NCBI GenBank assembly: GCA_022605955.1
Contig: JAKCOZ010000010.1
Span: forward strand, 3,224,001-3,288,000
DNA length: 64,000 bases
Source of the DNA: Rallus limicola
Taxonomy: Eukaryota; Chordata; Aves; Gruiformes; Rallidae
Direction of reading: 5' to 3'
The number at the start of each line of letters is the position of its first letter. Within the stretch, counting starts at the first letter, position 1. The translations under genes were made by a program, and so were the position numbers. Below, one piece after another: positions 28,929-41,374 of this stretch. The notes below the pieces were generated by a model. That model saw only the letters and a program-made list of their open reading frames with translations, ran no database searches and was not told the origin of the DNA.

Positions 28929-29017
28929 AGTACTTTTGTTTTTAAAAGACTTCTTTACTTGTAAGTACTTACAATTTCTCTTATAAATAAGTACTTACTT
29001 TCTTTTTGGAAGTACTT
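28929..29017. repeat. Cluster of AGTACTT motifs including a 16-bp palindrome
   Basis: Four AGTACTT copies occur in 89 bp. One is the centre of a perfect 16-bp palindrome, TTGTAAGTACTTACAA (28959-28974), and another lies in TAAGTACTTA (28988-28997). AAGTACTT resembles the published NK2-class homeodomain consensus (TYAAGTRSTT for NKX2-2). The sites are intronic, about 2 kb into intron 4. Binding is not shown by the sequence. Confidence 0.75.
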
Positions 29018-30883
29018 TTCATCCATCCATCCACCTCTGATCCCAGTCAGAGGCTTTTAAGTATTTCCTCCAACAGATAACTCTGTCCAGGATGGCAGGG
29101 CCACCATGGAGAAGCTTCTTCTGGCCCTCTTTACACTTCTGTTCTTTTTGGAGGAAATTATGTTCAGGTTGCAGTAAAAGGACCGAAAAATACATTAATC
29201 CTTATTAAACCGGTAGAGCAAATTGACAGGGCTAGGACTAGCTGCTTCCTCCCCCCTCCCTGCATGCCCTTCCGCAGCTTCCTCTCCTCCTCTCTTCTCT
29301 GACACTTGTTTGTGTTTGGAAGCAGTATGCTTGCTCCTGACAGACCGGGACAGGGGATGAGAGGGGAAATGTCTGGACACATTTAGTCCAATTAAATGTT
29401 GGCATCACATTCAGTCTTTCCAAAAAGCACGTAGGAAACTTTAAACGCCAGGCTGGCCGCTGCGAATTGATGCCTCCCCATTTACATTTCCTTGCATCGA
29501 GCCACAAGCAGAGTAGGTATTAATTGTCATCAAGCGTGTCTGCCACAAACCCCTCTTTAGTATCATTCACAAATGTTCAGCTAAAACCTTTCGTCTTTGA
29601 GCAGATGACTTCCATAATCCCATGTCACTGATGAGTTCTGGCAGAGCTCAAGAGTGAGCTGTGTTTGCTGCTGACAACTCCCCGCGCTTTCCTCTTTCAG
29701 CTGCCGCAGCAGCCCACAAGTTCTTTAGCAGCATTCCCCCTGCCCAGCGTCATCTCAGGCGAGCATCGCTCCTTCGAACGACGTGTTTGCTAACAGGGCT
29801 TTGCAGCGAATAAACAAACGCTCACACGAGCCCTGCACGTGTGGTCTGTACATCATCTTGAGCCATCCGGTCTTTCGACAAGCTGCTGCTTCTACAGGAA
29901 GAGTTGTGGCACGAACCCAAGCAGCACGAGCAGGGTGCAGCACCTGCCTCCCTCCCACAGACAGTGCCCCGATACCCGTGTGTCCCGCAGCATCCGGGCG
30001 GTGATAAAACCTGGGCTCCACTGCACAGGGGGTCACAACCCCAACAGGAGCCACCGAGAGTTCAACTTCTGGGTGGGAAAGAAGCAGCCAAGGAGGGACA
30101 GGCAGAGAGAGACTCTCTCCTGCGACTTGTTTTTTTTACTTTTTCCTCCCTCCCCCCGTTTTAAACAGCTAAACCCTGCTCTTCCCAGTCCTGAGAAAAG
30201 TCCTTTAAAAATGAATAGGGCTAGTCATGCAAATGAATTAAAGTCAGTTTACAGCGTTATTAAATTAAATGCTTTACATACAGTAACCAAAGAGTTTCTT
30301 AAAATTCACAAAACTAGATTCAGACCTCAGATGCTTTCCAGAGCGGCTGGAAGGGTTTAAGGAACTAAACAGAAGAAACTCAAAAAGCTGCGCTTTGCTC
30401 AGCATTCACGGCAACATCCAAACCAGCAACATACTTCCCACACGGCTGCTAGAGCTCTGCCCTCCAACATGTGTTCACAGCTCTGATTAGACCTGACCGC
30501 AACTTAAGGACTAAATGTACTGAGGCACGTCCCCAGCTGATTTCAGTATAAACTGCATGTCTGGAATCTGACTGCACAGATAGGTCTATGGCCACCGCCT
30601 GCCAGCTGAACTCTTGCTCAGCCACATGCAGACACAGAAGCAACCCGCTTGCGCCGTGTTCACATTGCTAAGAGCAAGGAGATGCTCTTGCCTTGTTTTT
30701 TAAATCAAGGCTTGGTCCAACCAGTTTAAAATATGCTCTAAGGTGCTCTCATGCACAGTTAAGAGGACAGGAAAATTCCCCTGTCCGTTTCCTGTCACTG
30801 CTGTGTCTTGGAGAAGAAAAGGTGCTGCTCACCACAGAGCGTGATGATAAATAACTTGCGCTACTCATTAAACATTTTGGTAC

Positions 30884-31043
30884 CTGCACAACAGGGTGGC
30901 CCCCCGCAGATGCCTTCACAGCCCCTCGACTGCCTTCTGTCTCGTAATGAGCTCGGTGGTGGGATTTCGGCTGCACTTCAATACGCAGTTCATAAGGTCC
31001 TGAGTGAGATGGCAGCTGCCAATCAAGGGCAGGCAGGGATGGG
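30884..31043 (-). CDS. NFATC1: NFATC1 exon 4: start of the Rel-homology region with the DNA-recognition loop
   Basis: This 160-bp exon encodes alpha residues about 411-464. Translation shows [20 protein letters not shown], then [19 protein letters not shown], and ends [18 protein letters not shown] is the NFAT recognition loop that contacts the GGAAA core in the major groove, and it is intact here. The acceptor is TTTCCATTATAG and the donor CAG|GTACCA. The first base completes a serine codon begun at the end of exon 3 (AG + C). The length of 53 whole codons after that base equals the corresponding mammalian segment as I recall it. Confidence 0.97.
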
Positions 31044-34000
31044 CTATAATGGAAAGGAGAACGTATTAAAAATTAACATCAAGTACACTATCACAGACCA
31101 CAAGCATCCAGCACTATTACTTCAGAGACTGCGTTTCACAGTTCATCCTTCACCATCTTACATTTAAAATTTCATCAATATGGATAATGCCATGACATAA
31201 GTAATTTAGAAGGTAATGGTTATTTTATGAAGATTTATGGGTCAAGCACATCTGATGGCCCAGATGCCATTTGATTTGTAAACAAAATGGAAAAAAGTTA
31301 AGACATGGCTTACAAGTATCTTAATGTATTGATTCCTGAACCAAAAGGAGAAAGGTAGGTAGAAAGACACAGAGGAATTTAAGAGGATTCCTGCTGTGAA
31401 AGCAAATGCCAAGCCAGCTCTGGAGGAGTTCTGCATTTAATGAATTTAATGGATTTTAACAAATCTGCTCAGTTTACAAGGGGAATAAAGAAAAAAATTA
31501 TGAAAAGCTATTTCCCAGTGTCCTTCCCAACACAAAACAGGTCAGAGTCTCAAAGCGAAGCTGATCTCTTTCTGGTTCATGCACAGCAAGGCAGCAAGCT
31601 CTGAAGTCAGAACTTGCTTACAGATTCTACTAACGATGACGCACAAGCCAGAAGAAAATCCAGCTTGCTCTTCCGGCCCTGTATTGACTCTGCAATTAAG
31701 TAAAATATTAAGAACTCATTACCATCACACAAGCAAGCAGGCCCAACAGCATGCAATGGTTGGGGAAGCGTCATCCTCAGAAACCCACTTCCAGTGTAAA
31801 AACCACACTTGAAAATAATTAGGAGAGCTTGGCTGTAAGAAGTCCTAAACTGACGCTTTGGGTTAAGGAAAAAGAAAAAAAAAGAGGGAGAGAGAAATAA
31901 ACAAGCGCTGTAGGAGCTGTAGGCCCAACAAAAAAAAATTGTTCATCTTAAAATTGAACCAAAAAGCTTCACGCTGAAAGCACTTATTTTATGTCTAGTG
32001 TATATTCTTTCCTTTGGTCGTGCCTTCTCACCAGAAGTCCTTCAAAAGCCTTTTCAAGCAGTTAAGCAGCACAACCGCAGCACATTACCCTGCCCTCTTA
32101 CACCAAACTTTATTATCTGTCCCATCACCCTGGAGAAGAGCACCAGCATGCAAGAAATCAGTCCTCAACCCACTGCTGCTGCCACAGGACGGGGCCTCCT
32201 GCCACGGTGAGAAGGCTCATCCCACCACAGCATGCTGAGCGGGAAGCTGAGGGGCTCGTTAGCTCTCACCGCAGCCTGGGAGGGGGCTGGCTGCTGGGGA
32301 CATGGGGGTTCCCCACCTGGCTGCCCTAGCCCTGCTACAAGGACATGAAGCCGCAGCATGAATCCCGGCTGAAGTGAGCCAGCCATGAGGGAAAGGGTGC
32401 AGAAGAGCTCGCATGCTGGATGCACGTATTACAGCAACACACCGAGTTGGAGACTCTTTTATCATCCCAGTGATCCACACACTAACCCATCACGCTTGTG
32501 GCTCTTCAGGCACTGTAGCTCTCATATCCCCCAAAGTATCCCCGCTGTTTCCCACTGCAGGACAGACACCAGTTTTGGGGGGTTGGTTTTTTGGGCGTTT
32601 TTTTTTTTTAGCTTATCCAGCCTTTTATCACCATGATATTTAACTCATATTTGCTACTGTACATGTGCATGTACACTAATGAGACTTCAAGTGTGCTAAG
32701 CTTCTCTGCATTATCTTTCTTTACTGCTTAGAAATTTGAGCCACGTGATTTGAATGACTATAGATACATACCACACACATTATGGGGGTCAGCCAGAGTC
32801 ATCAAATCCCAGCCTCACTGCAACCCCTGGGCACCCCCTGTTACCCCTGACCCTATTGCTGGCCCATCACAGGCTCCAAATGTCCTGCTACTCTGCTCTC
32901 CAGCCCTCAGGACATGAAGCAACCTCACAAATAACATGGCTAGAGAAGAAAGTAGCCATACAGCTCTGAGTTCAACCTAAACAGGAGCTCATACAAAAGA
33001 AAGATGTTGCCTCTGTGAGGGCTCCCAGCTCTTATGAACATCTGGATTCAGCAGGAGCCAACAGAGCACTCTCTGCAAAGGCAAGACCCTGCCAGGGACA
33101 AATCCTGAATTTGGCTACTGCTCTCCCAAGCACGGGAGCCCCTGCCTTGGCTAGAGGCAGGATGCTTCGTCTTCTGAACTCCCGTGCAAGTGGGCCCACC
33201 TTGGGGGTGAGGAGAAGCTCTTCTGCTACTAAATGCTCATACAATGAGCAAAGACATGTCAAAATTTTACAGGCAATTGGCCACTGCATACAGACACTAT
33301 TCTCTGCCTAACATGTTAGGTACACATACTTCAGTCTGAAAGAGTCTCAAAGAAAAAAAATCCTGGATAAACTATATTTGACTAATGATAAATGACAAAG
33401 AGCAGAGCAAAACAGCTGTGTCTCTCCTGGTGATGATCAGCACACGTTTTTAAACAGATGTTTCTGGTTTTAAGTAAATTCTCACTTGACAGATTTTTTT
33501 TTTTTTTTCTGAGGACACAACATCTATCAGATTAAAAATTTTTAACGCTTAATTAAAAAGGACAACTCTGACCAGCAGCATGCAGCCCTGCAGGGAAAAG
33601 GGATTTTTTTTTTAAATACATGGAAGTAAATAATAGTTCTGCAACTAATTACATCTCTCAAAAAAAAAAAAAAACCAGAGAAAAAAAAAAAACACAAAAA
33701 ACCCTTTCAAATCAGCACCTGAAAACACCAGAGTAATTGTTAAATTTGTGTTCTCAAATAAAACGTGAAAGTAAAGTTTGCTGTTAGCCTGCAATCTATC
33801 ATTGGAATTCCAAAATACCACCTGCCCAATTATAAATTGACAATTAATGGCAGTTTTCCTGATAAAGGAAGCAGAGTGATGCATTTAACAGTGTCACGGG
33901 CTGGGGCTGTCGGAGCTATTTCCTATGGTGGGTTATCTTCATCATGCACTTAATTTCCTGCGGCTAAACGTAGTTAAAGGGAAAAGTCACCAAGCAAATG

Positions 34001-34151
34001 GTGCAGCGGCAGAACCAAATCTGGTTGCTGCAAATAAACCTTATCATTGTGTAAAGGCCCAAACTAGCTCAGGTAGCCAGTGTCACAGGGAGGGGAACAA
34101 GAGAAATAAAAGGTCTTCACAGAGCCTTCCTATCAAATATACATCAGGGTA

Positions 34152-34400
34152 TTTCACAGAATCACAGAATCGGAGGGGTTGGAAGGGACCTCAAGAGATC
34201 ATTGAGTCCAACCCCCCTGACAAAGCAGGTTCCTTAGGACAGATCACACAGGTAGGTGTCCAGATGGGTCTTGAGTATCTCCAGAAGAGACTCCACAACC
34301 CTCCCCGGGGCAGCCTGTCCCAGTGCTCTGTCACCCCCACTGTGATTTCCCCCAGATCGAGTTTTTCACCAGCTGAAAACCTGTCCCATTCCTTTCTGCA
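34152..34400 (-). mobile_element. CR1 LINE 3' fragment (about 250 bp)
   Basis: Begins TTCACAGAATCACAGAATC followed by GGTTGGAAGGGACCTCAAG and the continuation through GATGGGTCTTGAGTATCTCC and AGACTCCACAACC. This is the reverse complement of a typical CR1 3' end. It is the longest and least degraded of the intronic CR1 copies here, with the terminal octamer-like repeat still visible. It is oriented with NFATC1 transcription. The left limit is sharp and the right limit is approximate. Confidence 0.93.
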
Positions 34401-36528
34401 CCACGATAAATCTAACTGCAGTCCTCCCAAATGCTGTAATGAGGGATAGTTGCTTTGAGGAGGGTTCACAAAACCTGGTGCTCGGCTGTAGAAAACTCGC
34501 CAAATCTAACTCCGTCCTACATAAATCAGATTACAGAACAGATGAATAGTGATTTATTTTGCATACACCAGATACACAATATGATTAAATCAAAAACAGA
34601 TTATCCAGTCTGGATGACTTCTGCCTTTAGCAGAAAGATTTATCAAGTTGGGGGGGAAAAGAAAAAAAAAAAAAAAAAAGACACTAAGCAGCACACTAGG
34701 ATGCAGACAGGCAGGAAACAAAGCACAAAACTTCTACTAAACTCAGCAAAGGTGTTCAAGCCCTGTTTTCACGTGACTGCTATGCATTTGAGAATTTCAT
34801 TGCCACTACACCTTCTAAGCTACCAGATGCCCAAGGATACTTGAAAAGGAGATTTTTGTGAACATTTTTTTTGTCCTTTACTAGGCTGCTGCGCAAAAGG
34901 TGTCAGAACAAGCGCCCACTGTGCACAGGCACTCGCCCTGCTCCTTGGCCAGGTACCACAGCATAGGAATTATTTGCCCCAAGCAGCTGCCTGACAGCAA
35001 CAGAAGCCACCACCTGGAAGGGCAGCATGGTCACCATGTCCCAGCACCCAAAGTAAAGCGGGTGACTTCATTAGGAGTGTGGCTGAGACAGGGTACCTTG
35101 CACCTAGCTTATTTTTTTTTTTCTAACAGGGAGCGATCCTTGTAGAAACAAAACATAGACTAGAGAAACCACAGGGTCACCAAAACTTTTACCAGGCTGC
35201 TAGCTTGCCCCTCGCTCCAACTGTGCACCAAATGCAAATGTGGTTACAATTTATTATTTATTACCCTTGTCTCACACCAAAGTTGGTGCCTGTTAAAGAT
35301 CCTTGCGTGCTTTTTGGAAGGGTAAGAAAATAACAACGATGCCCGAACATCCAACCAACTTGACTGGGGTCAGAAAATTATAGATGCTTTATATTTCACT
35401 GTTTCACTTGTGAGTTAATATGGGTAGATTTTGTTTGGTTTTTTTTTTTAAATTTCCTGTCTGACAATTGGGCAATCTGGCTGTGAACTGTTAAAATAGA
35501 TGCTGCATCCTACCCTAGACTTGGCTGTATTTTGCTGGCATGTGGAGCAAGTAGCTCCTCCGTGTAGTGTATGTAGCATGCTGGAATTCCTCACCCTTCA
35601 GTCTGAAAATGCAAGCCATCCCAGGTAACACCTGACACCACTGTCCTAAAATTTCATGTTCAGAGATTGATTTCCAGGGGAAATTTTGAATTTGCTGTCT
35701 TAGAGAAGGCACAAGAAACTAATGCCATGGGAATGGAGATAACGAGCGGCTGGCATCGCGTGTCTGCTAGCTCTGAATTTAGAATCATGTGGTGCTAAAA
35801 CAGGCTGGAGAAGGAAGGCCATTAATAAGATGCTCACAGGGGCATCTGAATGAACTGAAACACAGCCAGGAGAACGTGTGGGGAGGATTAAATCAATCAG
35901 ACAAACACACAAAAGGTTCAGTTCACTAAGACAGGTTTCCAAGCAGTCTCCAGCTTTACAGTATAGTGACATAACATCATCAAAAGCCCTTGCTATGCAG
36001 TGTCAAACCGAACCTGTTGAAGTATCTACATATCCCCATCTCTTCCCTGTCCACTGCCCCTGTCCCTCAATTAATACTAATGAGTCTCAGGGGTTGGTTA
36101 CTGGCAGCCAGCCACAAGTGCTTATTTCACTGTGCCTCGGCCAGACCATCCTGCCTTTGCTCTCTGAGCAACCTGCTTTCACTTGCCATAAAACACACAA
36201 GCCTGCCATGAATCCACATGTCAGCAAATCTGCTGCATCGGTGACTATCTCATCTGAAGATAACTGCTGCCCTCTTCCACCTTCAGAAAACCCCAATTTC
36301 TTCAGAAACCCAACTTCTCCCAAGTAAGGTTGTCCTTTATCTCATGATCTGAACCAGAACATCTATTTAAAAAAAAAACCCCAACAACCCAAAAAAACAC
36401 CCAAAGGCTTCTGAAAGGTCCACAAATTAAAAGAAAGAGGGAAAAAATATGCAATTTTAAAAATAATGATTTTCAAGGAAATCATGTGGTTTGGGGCCTC
36501 AGTGAATGATTTCTGCATGCCTGAGTGT

Positions 36529-36672
36529 ACAGAATCATAGAGTCATAGAACGGTCTGGGTTGGGAGGGACCCCAAGGATCACAGAGTTCCAACCTCCCTG
36601 CCACAGGCAGGGCCACCAGCCTCCAGGCCTGAATCTACACAAGGTTGCCCAGGGCACCATCCAACCTGCAGG
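36529..36672 (-). mobile_element. CR1 LINE 3'-end fragment
   Basis: CAGAATCATAGAGTCATAGAA followed by GGTTGGGAGGGACCCCAAGG and TCACAGAGTTCCAACCTCCC is recognisable as the reverse complement of a CR1 3' terminus. The tail retains two degenerate ATTCTRTG-type units. Similarity continues through CAAGGTTGCCCAGGGC and fades near 36672. The insertion lies in NFATC1 intron 3, sense to the gene. Confidence 0.9.
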
Positions 36673-39600
36673 GCCCCATCCAAACAACTCAGTGTACTGA
36701 GTACTGTCACAGTCACAAAAGAATTTTAAAAATCCACAAAAAAAACCCCACCCAAACAAAACAAGCCCACTGATGCAGATAAAAGCCAAATGTGCATTGG
36801 CAACTGGTAGACAGGTACCCAGCTGTACATCCTTGGGGTGCAAACTACAGCCTCCACACATAAGACTACACGACCCCGTGCCTGTGAGGTCAAGCACACA
36901 CATGTATGTTTTTGAGGTTGAAAAACAGACTACAGCTAAATAGAATGTGGCTTTTAACAGTTAAAAAAAATAAACTGTACAAGAAAATACAGTAGGGAGC
37001 TTTTATAAGCCACCTGGAACTGGACGCCTGTTCCTGGAAGCTCCTTGTGGTGTGGCAGACCTCATGCATGCCATGCGCTCGACCAACAAACCCAACCATT
37101 TCTCTTCCCCTTCCCCTGCATTTAATGAAAACTCAAGTGTTACAGGCCAGCACGCTTCTTGGATTAAACTGATGACACTTGAAATGACTACAGTGCTTCA
37201 CTGTTCATCGAGTGAGAAACTGTCTCTAGGAAATTTCAGGTTTTGTGTTTTGTCAAATACAGCAGCTAAAGAGGAAGTCACTAAAAAATGTGGAAGATGC
37301 TTAGAAATCCAGCACTTTCATGGCTGTTTATACCTTTTGTTCTAATATAGGATGATTTTGCACATGCTAACAAGCGGCTAAAAAATAAAAATGGGATTTT
37401 AGTTTTGGAAATAGCCACGAATACTGCCCCTGTAGCCAAGGGCATGAGTCCAGTCCTGTCCAATGTTGAATCCTGGCTTCGACATTTTCACCCGTGAGAG
37501 ATCCTGCATGCCACTGCAGTGAGGAGCAGTAGAGAAACATCACAGAAAGGAGCACAACTGAGACAGCATGGGCTTGAGACACATAGAGCATCACCTGCTC
37601 GTGCAACAGCTACCTGGTAGAGTGCTTCTTTTTAGCCACTCACTAGGTTAGACAGACCCCCACCCCAGCAGATCTGTGTTAACTGTGCAGTTTCAGCCTC
37701 AGCTGCAGGGTTGGGCTCTGCCCTCCCACCCCATCCTGCCCTCCTCAGCACCTGTGTGCCTAGTCCTGTGCAAGAATAGTCTCACATGTTCATAGCCCTC
37801 AAAGGGGATGTGTGAGCCCAAACCGCTCCAAAGAACCCACAGCCTCAGGATGGGGCTGAGCCTCCAAGCTCACAGTCCTCATAAGTGACCAAGAGAAGCA
37901 TGAGGCACAGAAAGATGCAAAAGGAACATGTTCCTGTTGAGGCAGGCATTATTATATTCCTCCTATATCCCCTTATTATTCCCTTGCTCCAGGACTTGAA
38001 AAGCCTAAAGCTGATTGAGCTTTAATCATGACAAATGAAAAACACCATTCATTTCACAAGCACTAAAGCGGTTTCCCTTTTAGACCAATGCCCACTATGA
38101 AACCCTGGGGAAGGAGAGAGCACGCGGGGGCTGTTGACGGTGTGCCTGAGCCCCTGCTCCCCCCTGCCCCCCAAGGGGTGGGAATGCGAGACAGGGAGGG
38201 AAAGGCGTCAGTGATTTTCCAGGGTACGCTGGCTTTTGATGAAAATTGTACTGTGTATTCAGGAAGAGACAGAGGAGGTAATCAAATCTGGTTATCTCAA
38301 AATCATTATGACCGGGTAGATTTTTGGAGCCCGAGTTGTTTGTTGGAACCCACCCCTCCAGCCCTCACGTTTGAAACAGAACAGATGTGTAACATAACAG
38401 GAAAAAAATCCAGCTCTGTTGTGACAAATTCTTAACCAATTTTTTTGGAAAGATTTAAAATAACAGAGTTTCTGTTGCGCAGGCTGTGATCCTGTTGACG
38501 TCCGTGCTCAGTTGCCCGGCGCTTTCGTATACATAAAGCGAGAGGTATTTTTGGTGGAAGGAAGCCCTGTCAGGGTATCTGATTGGTAAAATAACTTAAA
38601 ATCACATTTCGACAGTAACTCCCAAGTGCCCTAGAGCACGAGTTAATGAGATCACATGGAAACATATTGCGAACCAGGAAACATATATTATACAAGACCA
38701 AAACAGTGGAAAAAGATGTTAAACACACAACGCGGTGGGGCTCCGACATGGGTTTTTTTACGCTTCACCTTTCTTGTTTACGTTAGCACGCAGGCACGCC
38801 GGGTGCCTCCGGACGGACTGCGGCGAAGTGCCTACGGGCTGCCTCACTGCAGCAGAAAGACGAAAGCCTGTTTGGTCAAGCTGTCCTATTACTGCCTTTG
38901 AAGTCATCGGCAAAAAGCAGTCCCCGCCACAAAAGCCAAGAGCTGGCCTCTCCGATGAGCGCGGGCTACTTGGCACTTCAGTGGGGGAACACAAAAGGCT
39001 TTTTTAAGTACGGAGGAAGGCTCTGAAGGATTTGCCTAGTGTTAAAAAAACATCTCTATCCCAGTTCCAAAAGGCAGTGAGTGCGCACCTCTGGGTGGCT
39101 CGTCCGGGCCTAAAGGGCTTTGCTGCATATTTAAGTGCAGAAGTGAGCCAGGGTTCTGCAAGCAGCTTGGGCAGTACAGGCAGGAGGAGGAGCAGAACAA
39201 GGAAAGGGATCACAGCACTACATGCTGTAAGGCATAGGGCCACGGACCACTCAGTCTCGCTGTCAGGAGACAGCATGCGGCAGAGCAGTGCTGGCTGGAG
39301 AAAACTGAGACTGGCAAGGTTGAAAGCCAGGGAATGTATCTCTTAATTAAAACATTTAATCTACATGCCCACTTCTTTCATTGTGAGAAAGATAGCTTTG
39401 CTGTCAAAAGCAAGAAGCCGGGTGTGCCTGGGTTAGAAGAGGAGAGGTGGTGGTCATCACAACCACGGACTGGGAAACAGCCCTTAAACTTTGGAAAACA
39501 AAACTCTTTTCTTGCAACAGGTACTTCTGCATATGCAGCTGTCAGGAGACTTCACAATAACAGCCATAACTGAGACCGAAAGAGAAAGCAATGGTTGTAA

Positions 39601-40275
39601 CCCAAATTCTGGTTATTCTGTGGGGCTTCCTACTCACAGTCTTCTTGCAATAAATACATGTGACCAGTATACTGAGTATTACCAGTTGACAAATAAGGTT
39701 TTTTCTTCTTGAACATAAAACTGGTGGGGAAGGGTTAAAAAAGACAATCACTGTCTAACGCAGATAGGAAAAGATGATTGACAAGCAGCTTTCAGAGGAA
39801 GTGAAGTAAAAGCTGAAATAATGCACAAAAGAATCATATTCCTATCTCTGACCTGAAAGTGCAAATGTAAAAGGCCCAGTAATAGCTGCCCTAGTGAGAC
39901 CACCTCCTTGACCTGAAATAAAAATATACTAAGACATGAACTATTTAAGTAAAGCCACAGGTTTCATGGCACCAAGTTGTCCTGCTGCCTGATTAGCTTC
40001 TGAATACCCCATTTCCAGATTGCCTAGGCTGGGGCTCATCCCCTGGGAAGCAGATAACCAGTTATAACCCCCACATGGCCAGCTCCTAGAACAGCCTCTT
40101 CAACCCTTCGAGGCTTTACTCGCCACACCAACAACAGAGGCAATGTCACAAGATACAGCTAAGTGGAACAAGTGGATGGGCAGATTTGGCAGGAAGCACA
40201 GACAAGGAGAAAGAGGAAAAAGAAGCACAGAGTAAAGACAGTATCAGGATTGCCCTCTAAGTCGGGGTTCCTTAC

Positions 40276-41374
40276 CTCAGGTAGGACGTCGGAGACAGAG
40301 ACTTTGGTTTGGCCCACTGGTAGGGATGCTGTGGAACAGACAGGTATTGCTCACAGAAGTTTCCTTTCCTAATGTGCTGAAAGCTGGAGAAGTCTTCTGA
40401 TGACAAATCGGCAGTTGGCGATATGGTCCCATGATCCTCGCCAGCCGGTTCCGTTTTGAGAGTCATGGACGGGGTGTGGTCGATGGCGGTCTTCCTTGAC
40501 TTGATGGGAATACCGTCATTCATATCTATGGTGCTGTCGGTGGTGAGAGCGTTGATGGCAGCGACGATAGCGGAGCTGGTGTACTGGTTGGTGTTCCCCA
40601 GCCACGTCTCATCTGTCACGCTCACTCGTGGTGAGTTTTGAGGAGAAGGCGTGGGTGAGTGGTGCGGGGAGTAGGAGGTCTGCCGGCCATTGAGGCTGTA
40701 CTTTCTCTTGTTGCAGGGCGACGGAGGCCTGGAGTTGCGAGCACCCAGCCAGTTCTCCTCTGTGATGCTTGTCCTGGGAGACGTTGATGGAGAATGCCTT
40801 GGGGAACTGAGCAAAGTGCAGGCCACCATGCTGCGCTGGTAGCCCTCCTCCGTGTCGGTGGTCTTTGGAGAGACACACGGGGACTGCCACGGAGAGGTCT
40901 GGGGCGAAGTGTACGGATATGAGTAGTTGGACTCATAGGAAGACGCTTCGGAGTTGCAGCTTCTGGAAGACAAGCTACTCGCTGGACTCAGGCAGGACGG
41001 GTCTCTGTACGCCTCTAAGTTCGGTAAGTTCAAAGTGGCAGTGGAAGGCGACCGCTTGGCGTTTGGGATGGCCTCCTCAACGTCATCATGGAAAAACTGG
41101 TTGTTGTTATGATGAAGTCCCATGTAAGAAGTGATCTCAATTCTAGGGCTCTCCAGCGCTGGAGCTCCATTAGGTCTGATGTTTGGTGGCAGGTAATACT
41201 CGGAGGCCCCACTGTCTATGTGTCCTCCATATCCAGAAGGATGGTTTGTCGATGGGACAACTGAAATGACGGGATTTGATGTCTGAAGACCATGACATGG
41301 AGTTGACAATGAGGAATGTGCCACATTTAGAGGCAAGCCAGCATTTACGTTTGAAGATGTATAATTATAGTGTT
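40276..41374 (-). CDS. NFATC1: NFATC1 exon 3: calcineurin-dependent regulatory domain
   Basis: This 1,099-bp common exon encodes alpha residues about 45-411. In order: EHYNYTSS at the splice junction; the calcineurin docking PxIxIT motif SPRIEIT (about 120-126); the serine-rich region beginning KRSPSTATL with SSLSSRSCNSEASSYES (about 152-194); and three SP-repeat blocks, SPQTSPWQSPCVSP (about 201), SPRHSPSTSPRTS (about 235) and SPHHSPTPSPQNSPRVS (about 280). The NLS-like NKRKYSLNG lies between the last two (about 266). A SUMO-type LKTE comes at about 350, and the second calcineurin site YLSVPQHP near 389. Phosphorylation of these serines keeps NFATc1 cytoplasmic, and calcineurin removes it on calcium signalling. 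The acceptor is TTTTTTCCAG and the donor AG|GTAAGG. The open frame continues three codons into the intron to a TAA, which is not the true end. Confidence 0.98.

Larger units (their letters stand above)
5327..30883 (-). other. NFATC1: NFATC1 intron 4 (25.6 kb)
   Basis: The largest intron in the window separates exon 4 (donor GTACCAAA) from exon 5 (acceptor CTCTTGCCAG). It is mostly unique AT-rich sequence. Recognisable contents are one CR1 3'-end fragment (25307-25373), a tandem duplication with an inverted third copy (17331-17470), an inverted repeat (27285-27322), a four-copy GGAAATCC array (27670-27715) and an AAGTACTT palindrome cluster (28929-29017). The open frames here have no recognisable similarity, lack supporting exon structure and often overlap one another on both strands, so I regard them as chance. 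No RNA gene was recognised. Confidence 0.85.
31044..40275 (-). other. NFATC1: NFATC1 intron 3
   Basis: 9,232-bp intron with donor GTAAGG after exon 3 and acceptor ATTATAG before exon 4. It contains two CR1 3'-end fragments (34152-34400 and 36529-36672), adenine/thymine tracts near 33500, 33660 and 34655, and A/C-rich simple sequence near 36370 and 36740. I see no additional exon, RNA gene or other named repeat. Confidence 0.85.

Noticed and set aside
40270..40275. Three extra codons and a TAA after exon 3 suggesting a truncated protein
   Set aside because: They lie beyond a strong donor (AG|GTAAGG), and exon 4 restores the frame exactly, so this is read-through into the intron.
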